Shown: positions 46,064-55,947, counted from the first letter of the stretch. The stretch: DNA of 64,000 bases from Novosphingobium sp. MW5 (GCA_025938935.1 JAPCWB010000001.1:3224001-3288000), one strand, 5' to 3'. Program-made: numbers and translations. The notes: a model not told the origin generated them from the sequence alone.

Positions 46064-46387
46064 ATGGGCAAATATGTGATGATCGCGCAGTCAGCGCCCT
46101 TGCCGGGGCGCGAGGCCGAATATGACGCGTGGTACGATGCCGTCCACATGAAAGACATTTGCGCCCTGCCCGGCGTCACCGGCAGTCGCCGCTTTGCCGC
46201 CACGCCTTTCGCCATGCCCGAACCCGGCGCACCTCGTCTGGCCATCTACGATATCGAGACTGACGACCCGGCCGCCTTCATGGCCGAAATGGGCCGCCGC
46301 AGCGCCGAGGGCATTATCACCCGCTCCGACGCGATGGACCGCTCCGCCGCAAAAATGTGGATCTACGAGGAAAAGCCAAGCCGATGA
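46064..46387 (+). CDS. EthD/Dabb-like dimeric alpha-beta barrel protein
   Basis: 107-residue protein resembling EthD and stress-response Dabb proteins: YVMIAQSAPLPGREAEYDAWYDAVHMKDI, with the conserved Trp-Tyr pair and later FMAEMGRR. ATG 46064 has GGAGG six bases upstream; an ATG two codons earlier is less well placed. Its stop overlaps the Rieske gene start (ATGA), so it probably assists that oxygenase or removes a reactive product. Function not known. Confidence 0.7.
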   Translation: MGKYVMIAQSAPLPGREAEYDAWYDAVHMKDICALPGVTGSRRFAATPFAMPEPGAPRLAIYDIETDDPAAFMAEMGRRSAEGIITRSDAMDRSAAKMWIYEEKPSR

Positions 46388-47706
46388 ACGCCGAAACCGA
46401 AGTGCAAGCGCAGGCATGGTCCATCCCGACCGAGGCCTATCTCTCCCCCGACTATGCCCGCGCCGAACGCGATGCGATCTGGCGCAAGGTCTGGCAGGTT
46501 GCCTGCCGCGAGGAGGAAATCGAGAAGCCGGGCGATTTCGTTACTTACGACATCCTCGACGATTCGATCATCGTCACCCGGCAGGACGATGGCTCGATCC
46601 GCGCCTTCCACAATGTCTGCCCGCACCGGGGGCGCAAGCTCACCGAAGGCTGCGGCCATGCCAAGGGCTTCAAGTGCGGCTTCCACGGCTGGACCTGGGC
46701 GCTCGACGGGCGCAACCTCGGCGTCACGCGCAAGTCTGGTTATGGCGACAGCCTGCCGGCCGACGACATCCGCCTCAAGACCGTAAAAGCCGAGACGTGG
46801 GGCGGCTGGGTGTTCATCACCATGGACCCGGACGCCGTTCCCTTGCGCGAATTCCTCGGCGAAGTCGCCCCGCTGCTCGATCCGTTCGAGATGCAGAACA
46901 TGCGCTATCGCTGGCGGCAGTGGCTGCACTTCCCGTGCAACTGGAAGGTCGCGGTCGAGGCGTTCAACGAGGGCTACCACGTCATCGGCACCCACCCGCA
47001 GCTGGCGGTCTATTCCGACAAGCCGACCTGGAGTCGCTCGCTCGGCATCCACGGCAACTTCGGCGCGCTACAGCGCGAGGGCGTGGGCGGCGGAACCGCA
47101 GGCGCGGCGGGGGCTCCCGACATGCGCATCGGCCTCGCCACCAGCCTCAATCAGGTGTGGGAGGAAGTCTGGGCGACGACCACGCAGACCATGGTCGATG
47201 TGGCCAACAAGCTGGTCGACGAATTGCCCGAAGGCACCAGCGCGATGGACGTGCAGATGCATTTCATGCGCCGGGTGATCGAGGAGGACGCGAAAAACGG
47301 CATCACCTGGCCCGCGCTCGATCCCAAGCATGCGGCGGAAGCCGGAACCGACGTCCACATCTTCCCCAACACCGTGCTGATCTATGGCCCGACCTTCGCC
47401 CTCTGCTACCGCGCGCGGCCCAATGGCTATGACCCGGACAGCTGCATTTTCGAGGTCTATACGCTGGAGAAATTCGCCGAGGGTCAGGAGCCGAAGCCGG
47501 AGAACCTCTACAAGCCCGAGCAGACGCTGGACCACTGGCCGGTGGTGCTGTTGCAGGACTTCTCCAACATGGGCGCGGTGCAGCAGGGGATGAAGTCGAT
47601 GGCATTTGGCTCGGCGCGGCCCCATCCGACTGAGGAGCAGGCGGTGGTGAACTTCCACCGCGCCTTGGCGGGCTACATGGGGACTGGCGGGCCGGTGGGG
47701 GTGTAA
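46384..47706 (+). CDS. Rieske non-haem iron oxygenase, alpha subunit
   Basis: 440-residue aromatic-ring-hydroxylating or O-demethylating oxygenase. The Rieske [2Fe-2S] ligands are Cys79/His81 (VCPHRG) and Cys98/His101 (CGFHGW). The mononuclear iron site is His199 and His204 in FNEGYHVIGTH with a later Asp in QDFSNMGAVQQG. No beta subunit or reductase gene is adjacent. Its context (LLM, SDR, ADH, formate metabolism) suggests catabolism of an aromatic or alicyclic compound; the substrate cannot be read from the sequence. Confidence 0.88.
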   Translation: MNAETEVQAQAWSIPTEAYLSPDYARAERDAIWRKVWQVACREEEIEKPGDFVTYDILDDSIIVTRQDDGSIRAFHNVCPHRGRKLTEGCGHAKGFKCGFHGWTWALDGRNLGVTRKSGYGDSLPADDIRLKTVKAETWGGWVFITMDPDAVPLREFLGEVAPLLDPFEMQNMRYRWRQWLHFPCNWKVAVEAFNEGYHVIGTHPQLAVYSDKPTWSRSLGIHGNFGALQREGVGGGTAGAAGAPDMRIGLATSLNQVWEEVWATTTQTMVDVANKLVDELPEGTSAMDVQMHFMRRVIEEDAKNGITWPALDPKHAAEAGTDVHIFPNTVLIYGPTFALCYRARPNGYDPDSCIFEVYTLEKFAEGQEPKPENLYKPEQTLDHWPVVLLQDFSNMGAVQQGMKSMAFGSARPHPTEEQAVVNFHRALAGYMGTGGPVGV

Positions 47707-47725
47707 ATCCTCGTCGCCCAACTCA

Positions 47726-47832
47726 CCCGTCATCCCCGCGAAGGCGGGGATCCATCCAACCTCGCGCTCCAAACGACAACTTAGCGCGTCAGGCAAACGC
47801 CCATGGATCCCCGCCTTCGCGGGGATGACGGG
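47726..47832. repeat. REP-like inverted pair (GTCATCCCCGCGAAGGCGGGGATCCAT)
   Basis: Two near-identical units face each other: 47726-47755 (CCCGTCATCCCCGCGAAGGC then GGGGATCCAT) and 47803-47832 (its inverse). Each unit is itself a short hairpin. It fills most of the 182-bp gap between the convergent Rieske and alcohol dehydrogenase genes and could act as a bidirectional terminator. Confidence 0.75.
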
Positions 47833-47888
47833 AGTTGCGTGTTTGATGGCTGGCATGGCGGCCATTTCTTGACCGCCCGTTAGCCGCG

Positions 47889-48920
47889 TCAACCCAACCG
47901 CGGATCAACCACCACCCGCACAGGCGCGCCCGGTCCGCTCATCGCCGCCATCGCCTCGGCCACGCCCGACCTGCCGATCCGTGCGCCGATCCACGGAGCA
48001 ACGTCGATCCGGCCATCGCCGATGGCGCGCATGGCGAGGTCCATGTCCTGCGGCTCTTCTCCGCCGGCGAACTGCAAGTTGAGCCGCTTGTTCTGCGCGG
48101 CGAAGACGAACAGGTGCTCTTCCTCCATGCAGTAGCCGCCCATCACGATCCGCCCGTCAAACGGCGCGGCTTCGATCAACGATTGCAGCATCCCCGCCCG
48201 CCCGACGCATTCATATATCAGGTTGGGCGGACGGCCCACGTCGGGCAGCGGCGCATGAGGGCTGGCCTCGCGCGGATCGACCGCGACGTGCGCGCCCATG
48301 CGCAGCGCTTCCTCACGCCGGGCGGGGTGAAAGTCTGCCGCGACGATCGGCGCAATGCCCATCAGCTTGAGGCCCGCGATGACTCCCAGCCCAATCGCCC
48401 CGCAGCCAAGCACCAGCGCGACGTCGCCGTTTTCAGGCCTGCCCCGCCGCGCGTGTTCGAGACCGACGGCGAGCGGCTCGATCATCGCCCCGTGATCATC
48501 GTCGAAGCCGTCCGGCAGAGCGAACATGATGTCCTCGTCGAGCAGCATCAGCTCGCCGTAACCGCCCGGGCAGACGTGGCTGAAGCCGACCACGGCATGG
48601 GCCCCGCCGGCTCTCATGATCGGCACCGAGGTGACCTTGCTACCGACTGACACCTTGCGCGCCGAACCGGGGCCGTAGTCGATCACCTCTCCGACGAATT
48701 CATGGCCGGGGACGAACGGCTGTTCCCACTGCAGCGCGGCATAGGGACCACCCAGTCGGCGCGACAGGTCGATGATGTTCCGCCCCGCGTGGAGGAAGTG
48801 CTGCTCGCTGGCGCACATGCCGCACGAATGGGTGCGGACCAGCGCCTGGCCCTTGCCGGGGACGGGATCGGGAACCTCGCCGGTGAGGACCTGGCCGTTC
48901 TGGATGTAGGCTGCCTTCAC
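47889..48920 (-). CDS. Zinc-dependent alcohol dehydrogenase (MDR family)
   Basis: 343-residue medium-chain dehydrogenase. Catalytic-zinc ligands are in HSCGMCASEQ and GHEFVGEV, the NAD fold in VLGCGAIGLGVIAG. The four-cysteine structural zinc loop is missing, so it belongs to the single-zinc subgroup. It is the last of four tightly spaced genes and overlaps the LLM gene by four bases; it probably oxidises an alcohol formed upstream in the pathway. Confidence 0.88.
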   Translation of the reverse strand: MKAAYIQNGQVLTGEVPDPVPGKGQALVRTHSCGMCASEQHFLHAGRNIIDLSRRLGGPYAALQWEQPFVPGHEFVGEVIDYGPGSARKVSVGSKVTSVPIMRAGGAHAVVGFSHVCPGGYGELMLLDEDIMFALPDGFDDDHGAMIEPLAVGLEHARRGRPENGDVALVLGCGAIGLGVIAGLKLMGIAPIVAADFHPARREEALRMGAHVAVDPREASPHAPLPDVGRPPNLIYECVGRAGMLQSLIEAAPFDGRIVMGGYCMEEEHLFVFAAQNKRLNLQFAGGEEPQDMDLAMRAIGDGRIDVAPWIGARIGRSGVAEAMAAMSGPGAPVRVVVDPRLG

Positions 48921-49921
48921 TTGGCAAACGCCGCCTTCACATCGGGGATCACCTGCTCAAGTAACCGCAGGCACTTCCACCCCTCAGCCGGGTCCAGCCC
49001 GCCGAGCAGCGGTTGCAGGCCGAGCGAGGTCTTGTCCTCCATCTTGCCCGCCTGCGCCACGAACTGCTCCGGCGTCCAGCACGCGAACAGCCCCGCCTGC
49101 TTCAGCGCGGCCGGGTTATCGAGCCCCTTGAACGGCGAGCTGCTGGCATCGCCTTCCTGCGCGGCCCACTTAGCGTATTCGGTGATGACGTGGACGGCGT
49201 GGCGCTCGATGGCCTTCCAGCCGGCTTCCGGATCCTCGCAGAGATGGATCGCTAGCGGCATCCCGCTTTTGGGCCGGCTGTACTGGCGCGGCGCTTGGCC
49301 AAGCCGGGTGCATTCCTCAAGATAGAGGTCGACCAGCTCCTGTTTCATCGGCCCGAAGCCCACCCCAAATCGCGCCGCACGCTTTGCCGATGCCGGCACG
49401 CCGCCGCCGACAAGGATAATGTCCTCCGGCTCCTGAACCGGCAGAGGACGAACAAAGACGGGCTTGCCGTCCACTTCAAACCGCTCGCCATGCAGCGCGC
49501 GAAGTATCAAATCGATATTCTGATCAAGCAGTTTGGCCCGGTCCTTCAGGCTTTTTCCGAACATGGCGAATTCAGACGGCACATAGCCCGCGCCAAAGAT
49601 GACGTTGAGCCGCCCGTTCGAGATCAGGTCCACCAGCGCGATCTTTTCCGCCAGCATTACCGGATCGTGCAGCGGCAGGATCACCGCGCCGAGCATGAAG
49701 CGGATGCGCTCAGTTACCGCCGCCATGGCGCTGGCCAGCACGAAGGGTTGCGGCAGGTAGCCATCGTCCGAACCGTGGTGCTCCATCAGCCCGATGCGGT
49801 CGACGCCGATTGTGTCGCAAAACGCCGCCATGTCGACGGCGGCGCGGTAAAGTTCGGCCGGCGGCGTCCCCCAATCGGGCGCGCGCATGTCAAACGAGAC
49901 GGTAAGTTTGATGTCTTTCAT
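48917..49921 (-). CDS. LLM-class flavin-dependent oxidoreductase
   Basis: 334-residue luciferase-like TIM-barrel enzyme: FDMRAPDWGTPPAELYRAA at the start, later IDRIGLMEHHGSDDGYLPQP-type region and NVIFGAGYVPSEF. It should use FMNH2 or F420 to oxygenate or reduce a substrate. ATG 49921 overlaps the NTF2-like gene stop and its stop overlaps the dehydrogenase start, indicating a coupled operon. Confidence 0.85.
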   Translation of the reverse strand: MKDIKLTVSFDMRAPDWGTPPAELYRAAVDMAAFCDTIGVDRIGLMEHHGSDDGYLPQPFVLASAMAAVTERIRFMLGAVILPLHDPVMLAEKIALVDLISNGRLNVIFGAGYVPSEFAMFGKSLKDRAKLLDQNIDLILRALHGERFEVDGKPVFVRPLPVQEPEDIILVGGGVPASAKRAARFGVGFGPMKQELVDLYLEECTRLGQAPRQYSRPKSGMPLAIHLCEDPEAGWKAIERHAVHVITEYAKWAAQEGDASSSPFKGLDNPAALKQAGLFACWTPEQFVAQAGKMEDKTSLGLQPLLGGLDPAEGWKCLRLLEQVIPDVKAAFAK

Positions 49922-50419
49922 GACTTTGCACCCAGAACTTCATAGGACGGGTCATTCCTGTCCCGCGTCCAGCCGCTGTGCTGTTTCATCGGCGTCACCT
50001 CGCGGATCTCGTCCATTTCCATCACCGCGCGGCGATGATCGAGCGCCCAGAGCCCCTCGCGCTTCGACCAGCGATCGACATAGCGGCTGAGCACCGTCAT
50101 CTGCATCAGCCGCCCCTCGCGCTCCATGCGCAGGGTCGCGGTGACGTAGCTCTCGCTCCCCGCGCGGTCGCCGTCGAGTTCGATCACAATGTTCGACATC
50201 TGGTGAGAATGTTGCAGCAAATGACTGTGTTGGCTGCAAACATGATCGACAAAGGCGCGGCCGGTACCACTGGAAATTGTGCTCGTAATCGGCGGTGCCG
50301 TCCTCGTGCCAGATCGAATAGCCCAGTTCATGATCGATCCGGTCCATCGCGCGGCAATAGCGGTAGATCTGGTCGGTGATGGCCTGCCTGTCGGCCAGCT
50401 GAGTGAGAAGATCGGTCAT
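49918..50419 (-). pseudogene. NTF2/SnoaL-like protein with one-base frameshift
   Basis: Small cone-shaped-fold protein of the SnoaL-like group found in steroid and aromatic gene clusters. It starts at ATG 50419 (MTDLLTQLADRQAITDQIYR; RAMDRIDHELGYSIWHEDG) and continues in another frame with GTGRAFVDHVCSQHS to the stop at 49918. Deleting one base, the A at 50269 on the plus strand, restores 166 residues. Members act as dehydratases or isomerases, often without a cofactor. The gene is five bases after the SDR stop. Sequencing error or recent inactivation. Confidence 0.78.
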
Positions 50420-50424
50420 CGCGT

Positions 50425-51228
50425 TCAGCCTTTTTTCGCGAAGGATGAGGAAGCCGCAATCGCTTCGATCCGCTTGCGCCGGTCGGCGGCAGAGATAACC
50501 GCCCAGCCGGCCTCGTCATCAGCTAGGCCCCAGTTCTGGATCGGGCCGTGCGGCAATCGCTCCAGACCCAGCCGCGCAACATCAGCGGCGCTGGCCATGG
50601 TTTCTGGCTCCCAAACCCTGCCCTGTTTCTCGGTCACAGCGCGGTGCGCGGGCGTGTCGGTGCGGCCCATGACGAGGTAGAGCACATCGATGCCGACGGG
50701 CTTCAGTTCGGCCCACAGGCTTTCCATCAGGTTGAGGTCAAAGGCCTTGGTCGCGCCATAGACGCCGATGCCGGGGATGCCGCCATAGCAGACGCCCGAT
50801 CCGCAAACGAGCAGACCGCCCCGCCCCCGCGCGCGCATCTGGCGGCCGAAGTGGTGGCAGGCACCCATGACCGCCAGGCAATTGCGTGTAGCCAGATCGC
50901 TCCACGCGGCAATGTCGCCATCGAGGAAGCCGACGCCATTCGGATCGGCCCCGGCGTTGAACACCATCAGGCCAACCTCGCGGCTGCCTGCCGAATCGGC
51001 CAACCGAGTCACCGCGTCGCCAGCGGCAAGGTCGATGCAGGCGGTGACCACCTCGATTCCTCCAGCGCGTAGTTCTTCGGCCAAGGCGGTGAGCGGACCT
51101 TCGCGCCGCGCGATCAGGATCAGGTTCAGCCCCTCTGCCGCGAGCTGCCGCGCGAATTCCGCACCCGTTCCTTCCGATGCCCCGGCGATCAGCGCCCAAG
51201 GGCCATATCGTTCGGCCATGCCGCTCAT
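50425..51228 (-). CDS. Short-chain dehydrogenase/reductase
   Basis: 267-residue classical SDR. The cofactor motif is Gly16-Gly22 in IAGASEGTGAE; NAG is in VFNAGADPNG; the active-site Ser is in CGSGVCYGG and the Tyr-Lys pair in YGATKA. First gene of the minus-strand group SDR, NTF2-like, LLM, ADH. Two ATG codons (51228, 51219) are possible starts. Confidence 0.88.
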   Translation of the reverse strand: MSGMAERYGPWALIAGASEGTGAEFARQLAAEGLNLILIARREGPLTALAEELRAGGIEVVTACIDLAAGDAVTRLADSAGSREVGLMVFNAGADPNGVGFLDGDIAAWSDLATRNCLAVMGACHHFGRQMRARGRGGLLVCGSGVCYGGIPGIGVYGATKAFDLNLMESLWAELKPVGIDVLYLVMGRTDTPAHRAVTEKQGRVWEPETMASAADVARLGLERLPHGPIQNWGLADDEAGWAVISAADRRKRIEAIAASSSFAKKG

Positions 51229-51303
51229 TGCAATCTCCCGTTCCGCGCAAGCATGGCACGGCGGCGTGGCGCTTGGACAGGGGGCGGCGAACCGCTCGGG
51301 CGA

Positions 51304-52705
51304 TCAGCGCTTTCGCACCTCGGCCATGGCTTCCCACTTCAGCATCCCGGCCTTGCGGTTGGCGGCAAGGATCGCGCCGGGTTCGCCATCGCCGAACGAC
51401 AGGGCGATGTGGGTGGCATCGAAAGCGCCGACCGAAATGTCGAAGCTCTCCCACTTGCCGTCGACGAAGGCGACGACCCACGAATGCGGCTGAAAGGCGT
51501 TTTCCGAGCCAAAATAGCGTTCGCGCATGAAGACGAGGCCATTCACCACCCGCGCCGGAATGCCGGCAGATCGGGCGAGTGCGGCATAGACATTGGCATC
51601 TTCGGTGCAGTCGCCCGAACGCCGCCGCCACGCCTCTCGCGCCGAATAGTGGCCGAAGAACTGCACCTCGGACAGACGCCGGCGTGCTGCCGCTCCGAGC
51701 AGGCGCATCTTGGTCCGCTCGGGGACCTTTCGCGCGGCTATGGGTGCGGCAACGGCCGCAAATTCCGGGGCGTCGCTCTCGATCCAGGCCGAGGGCCTGC
51801 GCCATGCGGCGAGGCTCTCCGCATCGTCCGGCAGGCCGGGGCCGCAAGTGCCGCAGATGTCCAGCCGGAGCGTTCCATCCTCCATGCCCTTCACCCGCTG
51901 TTCGCCGGTCTGCGGCAGGTCGAGAGGTGCGCCGGCGCGGGGACGGAAGGTGTAGCGAATATGCCCCTTCAACGCGCTCTCCGAAATGGCGAAGGGCGAC
52001 TTGAAACGCAGGCTGGAGACCGGACGGCCCGGGCTGAGATCCTCCGCGCGCACCGGGCCGGGGCTGCGTTCGAAGACCTGGCTGCCGCCCGGAAGCGGCT
52101 TTTCGGCACGAATGACTTCTTCCCGGGCATCGCGCGTGACCACCCAGATGTCGGTGAGCTGCCCGTCCCGCGAATGGAGCAGCGCCTCTTCCCCGCCGGG
52201 AGCCTCGGGACCGACGCGGCTGATCGTGCCCCGCTGGAATGCGCTGGTGCCTGGCTCGATCTCAAGCAATTCGCCCAGCACTGGCTGACCGGAGAGCCAC
52301 TCGCCATCGCCCAGCCGCAGCGCGGGATCGCGCAGTGCCTGCCGCATCGTCACGTCCTTGCCGCGGCGGCTTTCGATCAGCATCGTCGATCCGGCCATGA
52401 CCACGCGGAGGCTGCTTTGCTCGCGGTTGCGCCGGGTTTCCTGCGCCAGGGAGAGCAGGGTGCCATCGGGCGCTTCATCGCGCACCACGCGCACGGTCAG
52501 GCGCGCCGGGTCATGGTCCTTGATGCGGAAAGCGGTTACGCGTTCGCGAGTCAGGCGGCGGCCTTCGGGGATGGCCTCAATGCTCTCGCGCTGCCAGCCG
52601 ATCAGTTGGCCCTGTTCGTCGGTAATGCGAAACCAGGTATCCGCAGCCACTGCCGGCACCGCCCCCCAGCAGCAGGGCGGCAAGGGCGAGGCGGATGGCC
52701 GCCAT
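51304..52705 (-). CDS. Exported transglutaminase-like protein, frameshift in signal peptide
   Basis: The main frame (from about 52683) encodes a protein with the transglutaminase triad: Cys in RSGDCTEDANVY, His in FQPHSWVV and Asp in FDISVGA. An ATG at 52705 that overlaps the dut stop by one base opens [13 protein letters not shown]; if one G of the six-base run at 52662-52667 is removed it joins AVPAVAA|DTWFRITD, giving a perfect signal peptide and 466 residues. Without that repair the protein would start inside the run with no export signal. The substrate is unknown. Confidence 0.75.
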
Positions 52706-53169
52706 CACGATCCGAGCGCGACCACTCCGCCGGTCGAGCCGAAGCCCCCGGCCCCGCGTGCGGTTTCGTCGAGATGCTCAACCTCCACCCAGCCGGCCTG
52801 CACCACGGGTGCCAGCACCAGCTGCGCCACGCGGTCGCCGCGGCGGATTTCGAAGGCCTCGCTGCCGAGGTTGATGAGGATGACCTTCAGCTCGCCGCGA
52901 TAATCGGAATCGATGGTTCCGGGCGAATTCGGGACGCTGATGCCGTGCTTGAGCGCGAGGCCCGAGCGCGGGCGCACCTGAATTTCGAAGCCCGGCGGAA
53001 TTGCCATCGCGAGGCCCGTGGCAACCGCGTGGCGCGCGCCGGGAGCAATCGTCACATCTTCGGCAGAGACCACGTCCATTCCGGCCGCACCGGAAGTGGC
53101 ATAGGCCGGCAGGTCAAGCCCCTGCCCATGGTCCAGCCGCTTGACGAGGACGGGCACGGCTTCACTCAT
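52705..53169 (-). CDS. dut: Deoxyuridine 5'-triphosphate nucleotidohydrolase
   Basis: 154-residue trimeric dUTPase, hydrolysing dUTP to dUMP. Family motifs: [49 protein letters not shown] and the C-terminal GAGGFGSTG. It overlaps the coaBC end by eight bases, as in other alphaproteobacteria. Confidence 0.97.
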   Translation of the reverse strand: MSEAVPVLVKRLDHGQGLDLPAYATSGAAGMDVVSAEDVTIAPGARHAVATGLAMAIPPGFEIQVRPRSGLALKHGISVPNSPGTIDSDYRGELKVILINLGSEAFEIRRGDRVAQLVLAPVVQAGWVEVEHLDETARGAGGFGSTGGVVALGS

Positions 53170-54805
53170 TCACAGTCTCCAGCGCCTCGGCCACGCGTTC
53201 CATGATGGCCATGGCGACGGCTTCCTTGGGCATTTCGGGCAAGTGTTCGACGCCATCGGCGCGGATGATCGCCACCCGGTTCAGACTTCCGCCCATGACA
53301 TCGCCCGATACGTCATTGGCAACGATCCAGTCCGCCCCCTTGCGGGTGCGCTTTTCGGTGGCGTGTTCGAGCACGTGGTCGGTCTCGGCCGCGAAGCCTA
53401 CCAGCAGCTTGGGCTTCTTGCCGCCCGCCGCGACGCTGGCAAGGATGTCCGGGTTTTCGGTGAGCATCAGCACAGGCGGGGCCGATCCGCGTTTCTTGAT
53501 CTTGCTCTTGGCCATGTCCTTCGACCGCCAGTCCGCGACGGCGGCGACCATGACGGCACAGTCTACAGGGAGCGCGTGCTTCACGGCATCGGCCATCTGG
53601 CGCGCGGTTTCCACGTCAATGCGGTCCACTCCGCGCGGGGTCGGCAAGGTGACCGGGCCGGAAACCAGCGTCACCCGCGCCCCAAGGCGGGCAGCCGCTT
53701 CGGCAATGGCGAAGCCCTGTTTACCGGAGCTCCGATTGGCGATGTAGCGCACCGGATCGATCGGTTCGTGTGTCGGCCCAGCGGTGACGAGGATATGCTT
53801 GCCGGTCAGCGGGCCCTCCACCGGCTCGCCGGGATCGAAATCGGGCTGGCCGTCGAGGATGTCCACCCGCACGCCGTGATCGTCGCCGGGGATCGGCTCG
53901 GGCGCGCGTTGGTTGGGGTTGACCGTGTGGTTGATCGCCTGCGGGTCGGTAGGCGGCGCGGCGCGGGCCTTGCCCTTTTTGGCAAGCGGACCGCCAGAGG
54001 TGGGCACCGGAGTCGGCTCTTCCGAAGTGGCCGGAACCGGCACTTCCGGGATCGCCGGGATCGGCAGTTCGATGGGATCGCCCGGAGGCGGGAAGACATC
54101 GAGATCGTCAAGCGAAGGCGCCTTGCCCTTGCCTTCGCGCTGGATCAGCTTCGAGGCCATGGGGCCAAGGCCGATATCGGCGCTGCCATCATCCTCGGGC
54201 TCGATCGCTTCGAGCAAGGAGCCTGCAAGCGGGCTGCTCGGCCCAAGCATCGGCAGGGCATCCGGCCCTTCGAACAGGCTGGCGATGCGCGCCCAGATCG
54301 CTTCGGGTTCGGGCAGGCGTCCGGGGCCATACTCGCCGCAGGCCATGTCGCCCTCGTCGGGTTCGACGACAAGGCAGCCCGCCTCTGTCAGCGTCTGGAC
54401 GTTGCGCTGGGTGGATGGGTGCAGCCACATGCGCACGTTCATCGCCGGGACCGCCATAACCGGCTTGTCGGTGGCGAGCAGCAGCGTGGTGGCAAGGTCA
54501 TCGGCAATACCCGCCGCCATGCGCGCCAGCAGGTCCGCAGTGGCCGGGCAGACGACGACGAGGTCGGCCTCGCGGCTGAGGCGGATGTGGCCCATCTCCG
54601 CTTCGTTGCGCAGGTCCCAGAGCGTGGTGTGGACGGGATTTTCCGACAGCGCGGCAAGGCTCATCGCGGTGACGAACTGCGATCCGCCCTCAGTCAGCAC
54701 GCAGGTGACCGAGCCGCCGTTCTTGCGGATCAGGCGCACCAGCTCGCACGACTTGTAAGCCGCAATGCCGCCGCCGACGACGAGGAGAATCCGGGGTCCG
54801 ATCAT
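53162..54805 (-). CDS. coaBC: Phosphopantothenoylcysteine decarboxylase / synthetase with long linker
   Basis: 547-residue bifunctional CoaBC (about 400 in most bacteria), steps two and three of coenzyme A synthesis. CoaC spans 1-180 with His73 (EMGHIRL), the PAMN motif at 120-123 and GEYGPGR; CoaB starts near 332 with [26 protein letters not shown] and the lysine-rich KSKIKKRG. Between them residues 181-331 form an acidic, Pro-rich linker ([19 protein letters not shown]), probably disordered. ATG 54805 overlaps the stop of the membrane protein before it. Confidence 0.95.
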   Translation of the reverse strand: MIGPRILLVVGGGIAAYKSCELVRLIRKNGGSVTCVLTEGGSQFVTAMSLAALSENPVHTTLWDLRNEAEMGHIRLSREADLVVVCPATADLLARMAAGIADDLATTLLLATDKPVMAVPAMNVRMWLHPSTQRNVQTLTEAGCLVVEPDEGDMACGEYGPGRLPEPEAIWARIASLFEGPDALPMLGPSSPLAGSLLEAIEPEDDGSADIGLGPMASKLIQREGKGKAPSLDDLDVFPPPGDPIELPIPAIPEVPVPATSEEPTPVPTSGGPLAKKGKARAAPPTDPQAINHTVNPNQRAPEPIPGDDHGVRVDILDGQPDFDPGEPVEGPLTGKHILVTAGPTHEPIDPVRYIANRSSGKQGFAIAEAAARLGARVTLVSGPVTLPTPRGVDRIDVETARQMADAVKHALPVDCAVMVAAVADWRSKDMAKSKIKKRGSAPPVLMLTENPDILASVAAGGKKPKLLVGFAAETDHVLEHATEKRTRKGADWIVANDVSGDVMGGSLNRVAIIRADGVEHLPEMPKEAVAMAIMERVAEALETVNE

Positions 54806-55947
54806 GCCTCTCCGCCATTAGCCGCTGCTTGGCCCGGTGGAAAGGCCGCGCCGATCAGTCCCTTGAGCGCCAAGGGCACGAAGGCCAGCCCCAGCCACAT
54901 CATCGGCGCGATCATCATGCCCCAGTACCAGTTGTCCCCTCGCCCGCCGATCATGAAGGCGAGGCCGTAGCCGAGGAACAGCAGCGTCGCGAAAGAGGCG
55001 ATCGGCGTGCGCCAGCCGGACCAGCCGAAGACCATCAGGATCATGATGGGGCCTGCGATCATCGCCGGGATCAGCCGCAGGTTGCTCGACAGCACGACCA
55101 TCGACATCCAGCCTGAAAGGCCCCGCAAAGTGAGCCACGAAGGTCCGATCGGATCGTCCGGCCGCACCAGTCCGGCAACCGTGTGCAGGTGCACCGCCAT
55201 TGCGGCGACGAAGAAGCCGACCAGCAGCGCCCAGGCTCCAAACTCCTTCCAGCGCCGGTGCCAGAGCGCGAAGGCGCCGAGCAGCAGCACGAAGGGCAGC
55301 GCATGTTCGCGCAAGGAGAGCGCAGCGGCGGCGGCGATCCACGCGCCCGTCCACTTGCCCTTTTCCGGCCGGTACAGCCCCATGGCGAGCGCCAGCAGCC
55401 CGCCCGACCACAGTTCGTGCAGCACGAAGAAATAGCCGATGGACAGGATTTGCACGCCAAGGAACAGCAGCACCGTGGCCCACAGCCGCACCCGCTCTCC
55501 GCCGGGTTCCTCCCCCAAGCGCCGCCACCAGACGATGAGGATCGCGGCGATCAGGGCGAGCGCGAGCAGCGCCTCGACCTGTCCGCCCTTGCTCGGGTCG
55601 GCAGGCGCGGGGAGCATGGCCTCGATCGTCGCCAGCGTCGGCAGGCGCACGGCAAAGCCGGGGCGCAGCGGATAGCGGCTGGCGCGGTGCTCGATGGCGA
55701 CGGCTTCGTAATAGTTCTCACCCCGGCGCAGGCGCTCGGTGACGCGGTCGTAAAGCGCCAAGTCCTCATCGCGCGCCTTGTCCCCCGCCTCGACCTTGCG
55801 GCCTTCGGCGAGCGAGGTGTGCACCCCCTCGCCCGAGCGCATCGGCGTGATCGCGGCGAGGACGAGGAACAGCGCCAGCACGGCCAGCGCGAGGCGCGCC
55901 GGACCAGCCTTCCAATGGGCAAAGCGGTTCCATGCGGGGGCGGTCAT
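54802..55947 (-). CDS. Polytopic membrane protein, paralogue of the next gene
   Basis: 381-residue protein with about nine membrane spans. A first span (RLALAVLALFLVLAAI) is followed by an extracytoplasmic loop of 70 residues with RVTERLRRGENYYEAVAIEH and RLPTLATI, then spans with short loops (LHELWSGGLLALAMGLYRPE). The loop and the small-span layout suggest a GT-C-like fold, but no catalytic motif is evident. It overlaps both coaBC (ATGA) and its upstream paralogue (ATGA). Confidence 0.7.
   Translation of the reverse strand: MTAPAWNRFAHWKAGPARLALAVLALFLVLAAITPMRSGEGVHTSLAEGRKVEAGDKARDEDLALYDRVTERLRRGENYYEAVAIEHRASRYPLRPGFAVRLPTLATIEAMLPAPADPSKGGQVEALLALALIAAILIVWWRRLGEEPGGERVRLWATVLLFLGVQILSIGYFFVLHELWSGGLLALAMGLYRPEKGKWTGAWIAAAAALSLREHALPFVLLLGAFALWHRRWKEFGAWALLVGFFVAAMAVHLHTVAGLVRPDDPIGPSWLTLRGLSGWMSMVVLSSNLRLIPAMIAGPIMILMVFGWSGWRTPIASFATLLFLGYGLAFMIGGRGDNWYWGMMIAPMMWLGLAFVPLALKGLIGAAFPPGQAAANGGEA

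Noticed and set aside
51253..54970. Long plus-strand open frames opposite the transglutaminase, dut and coaBC genes
   Set aside because: Same antisense effect. The minus-strand genes have clear motifs and overlapping starts and stops, the plus-strand frames have none.
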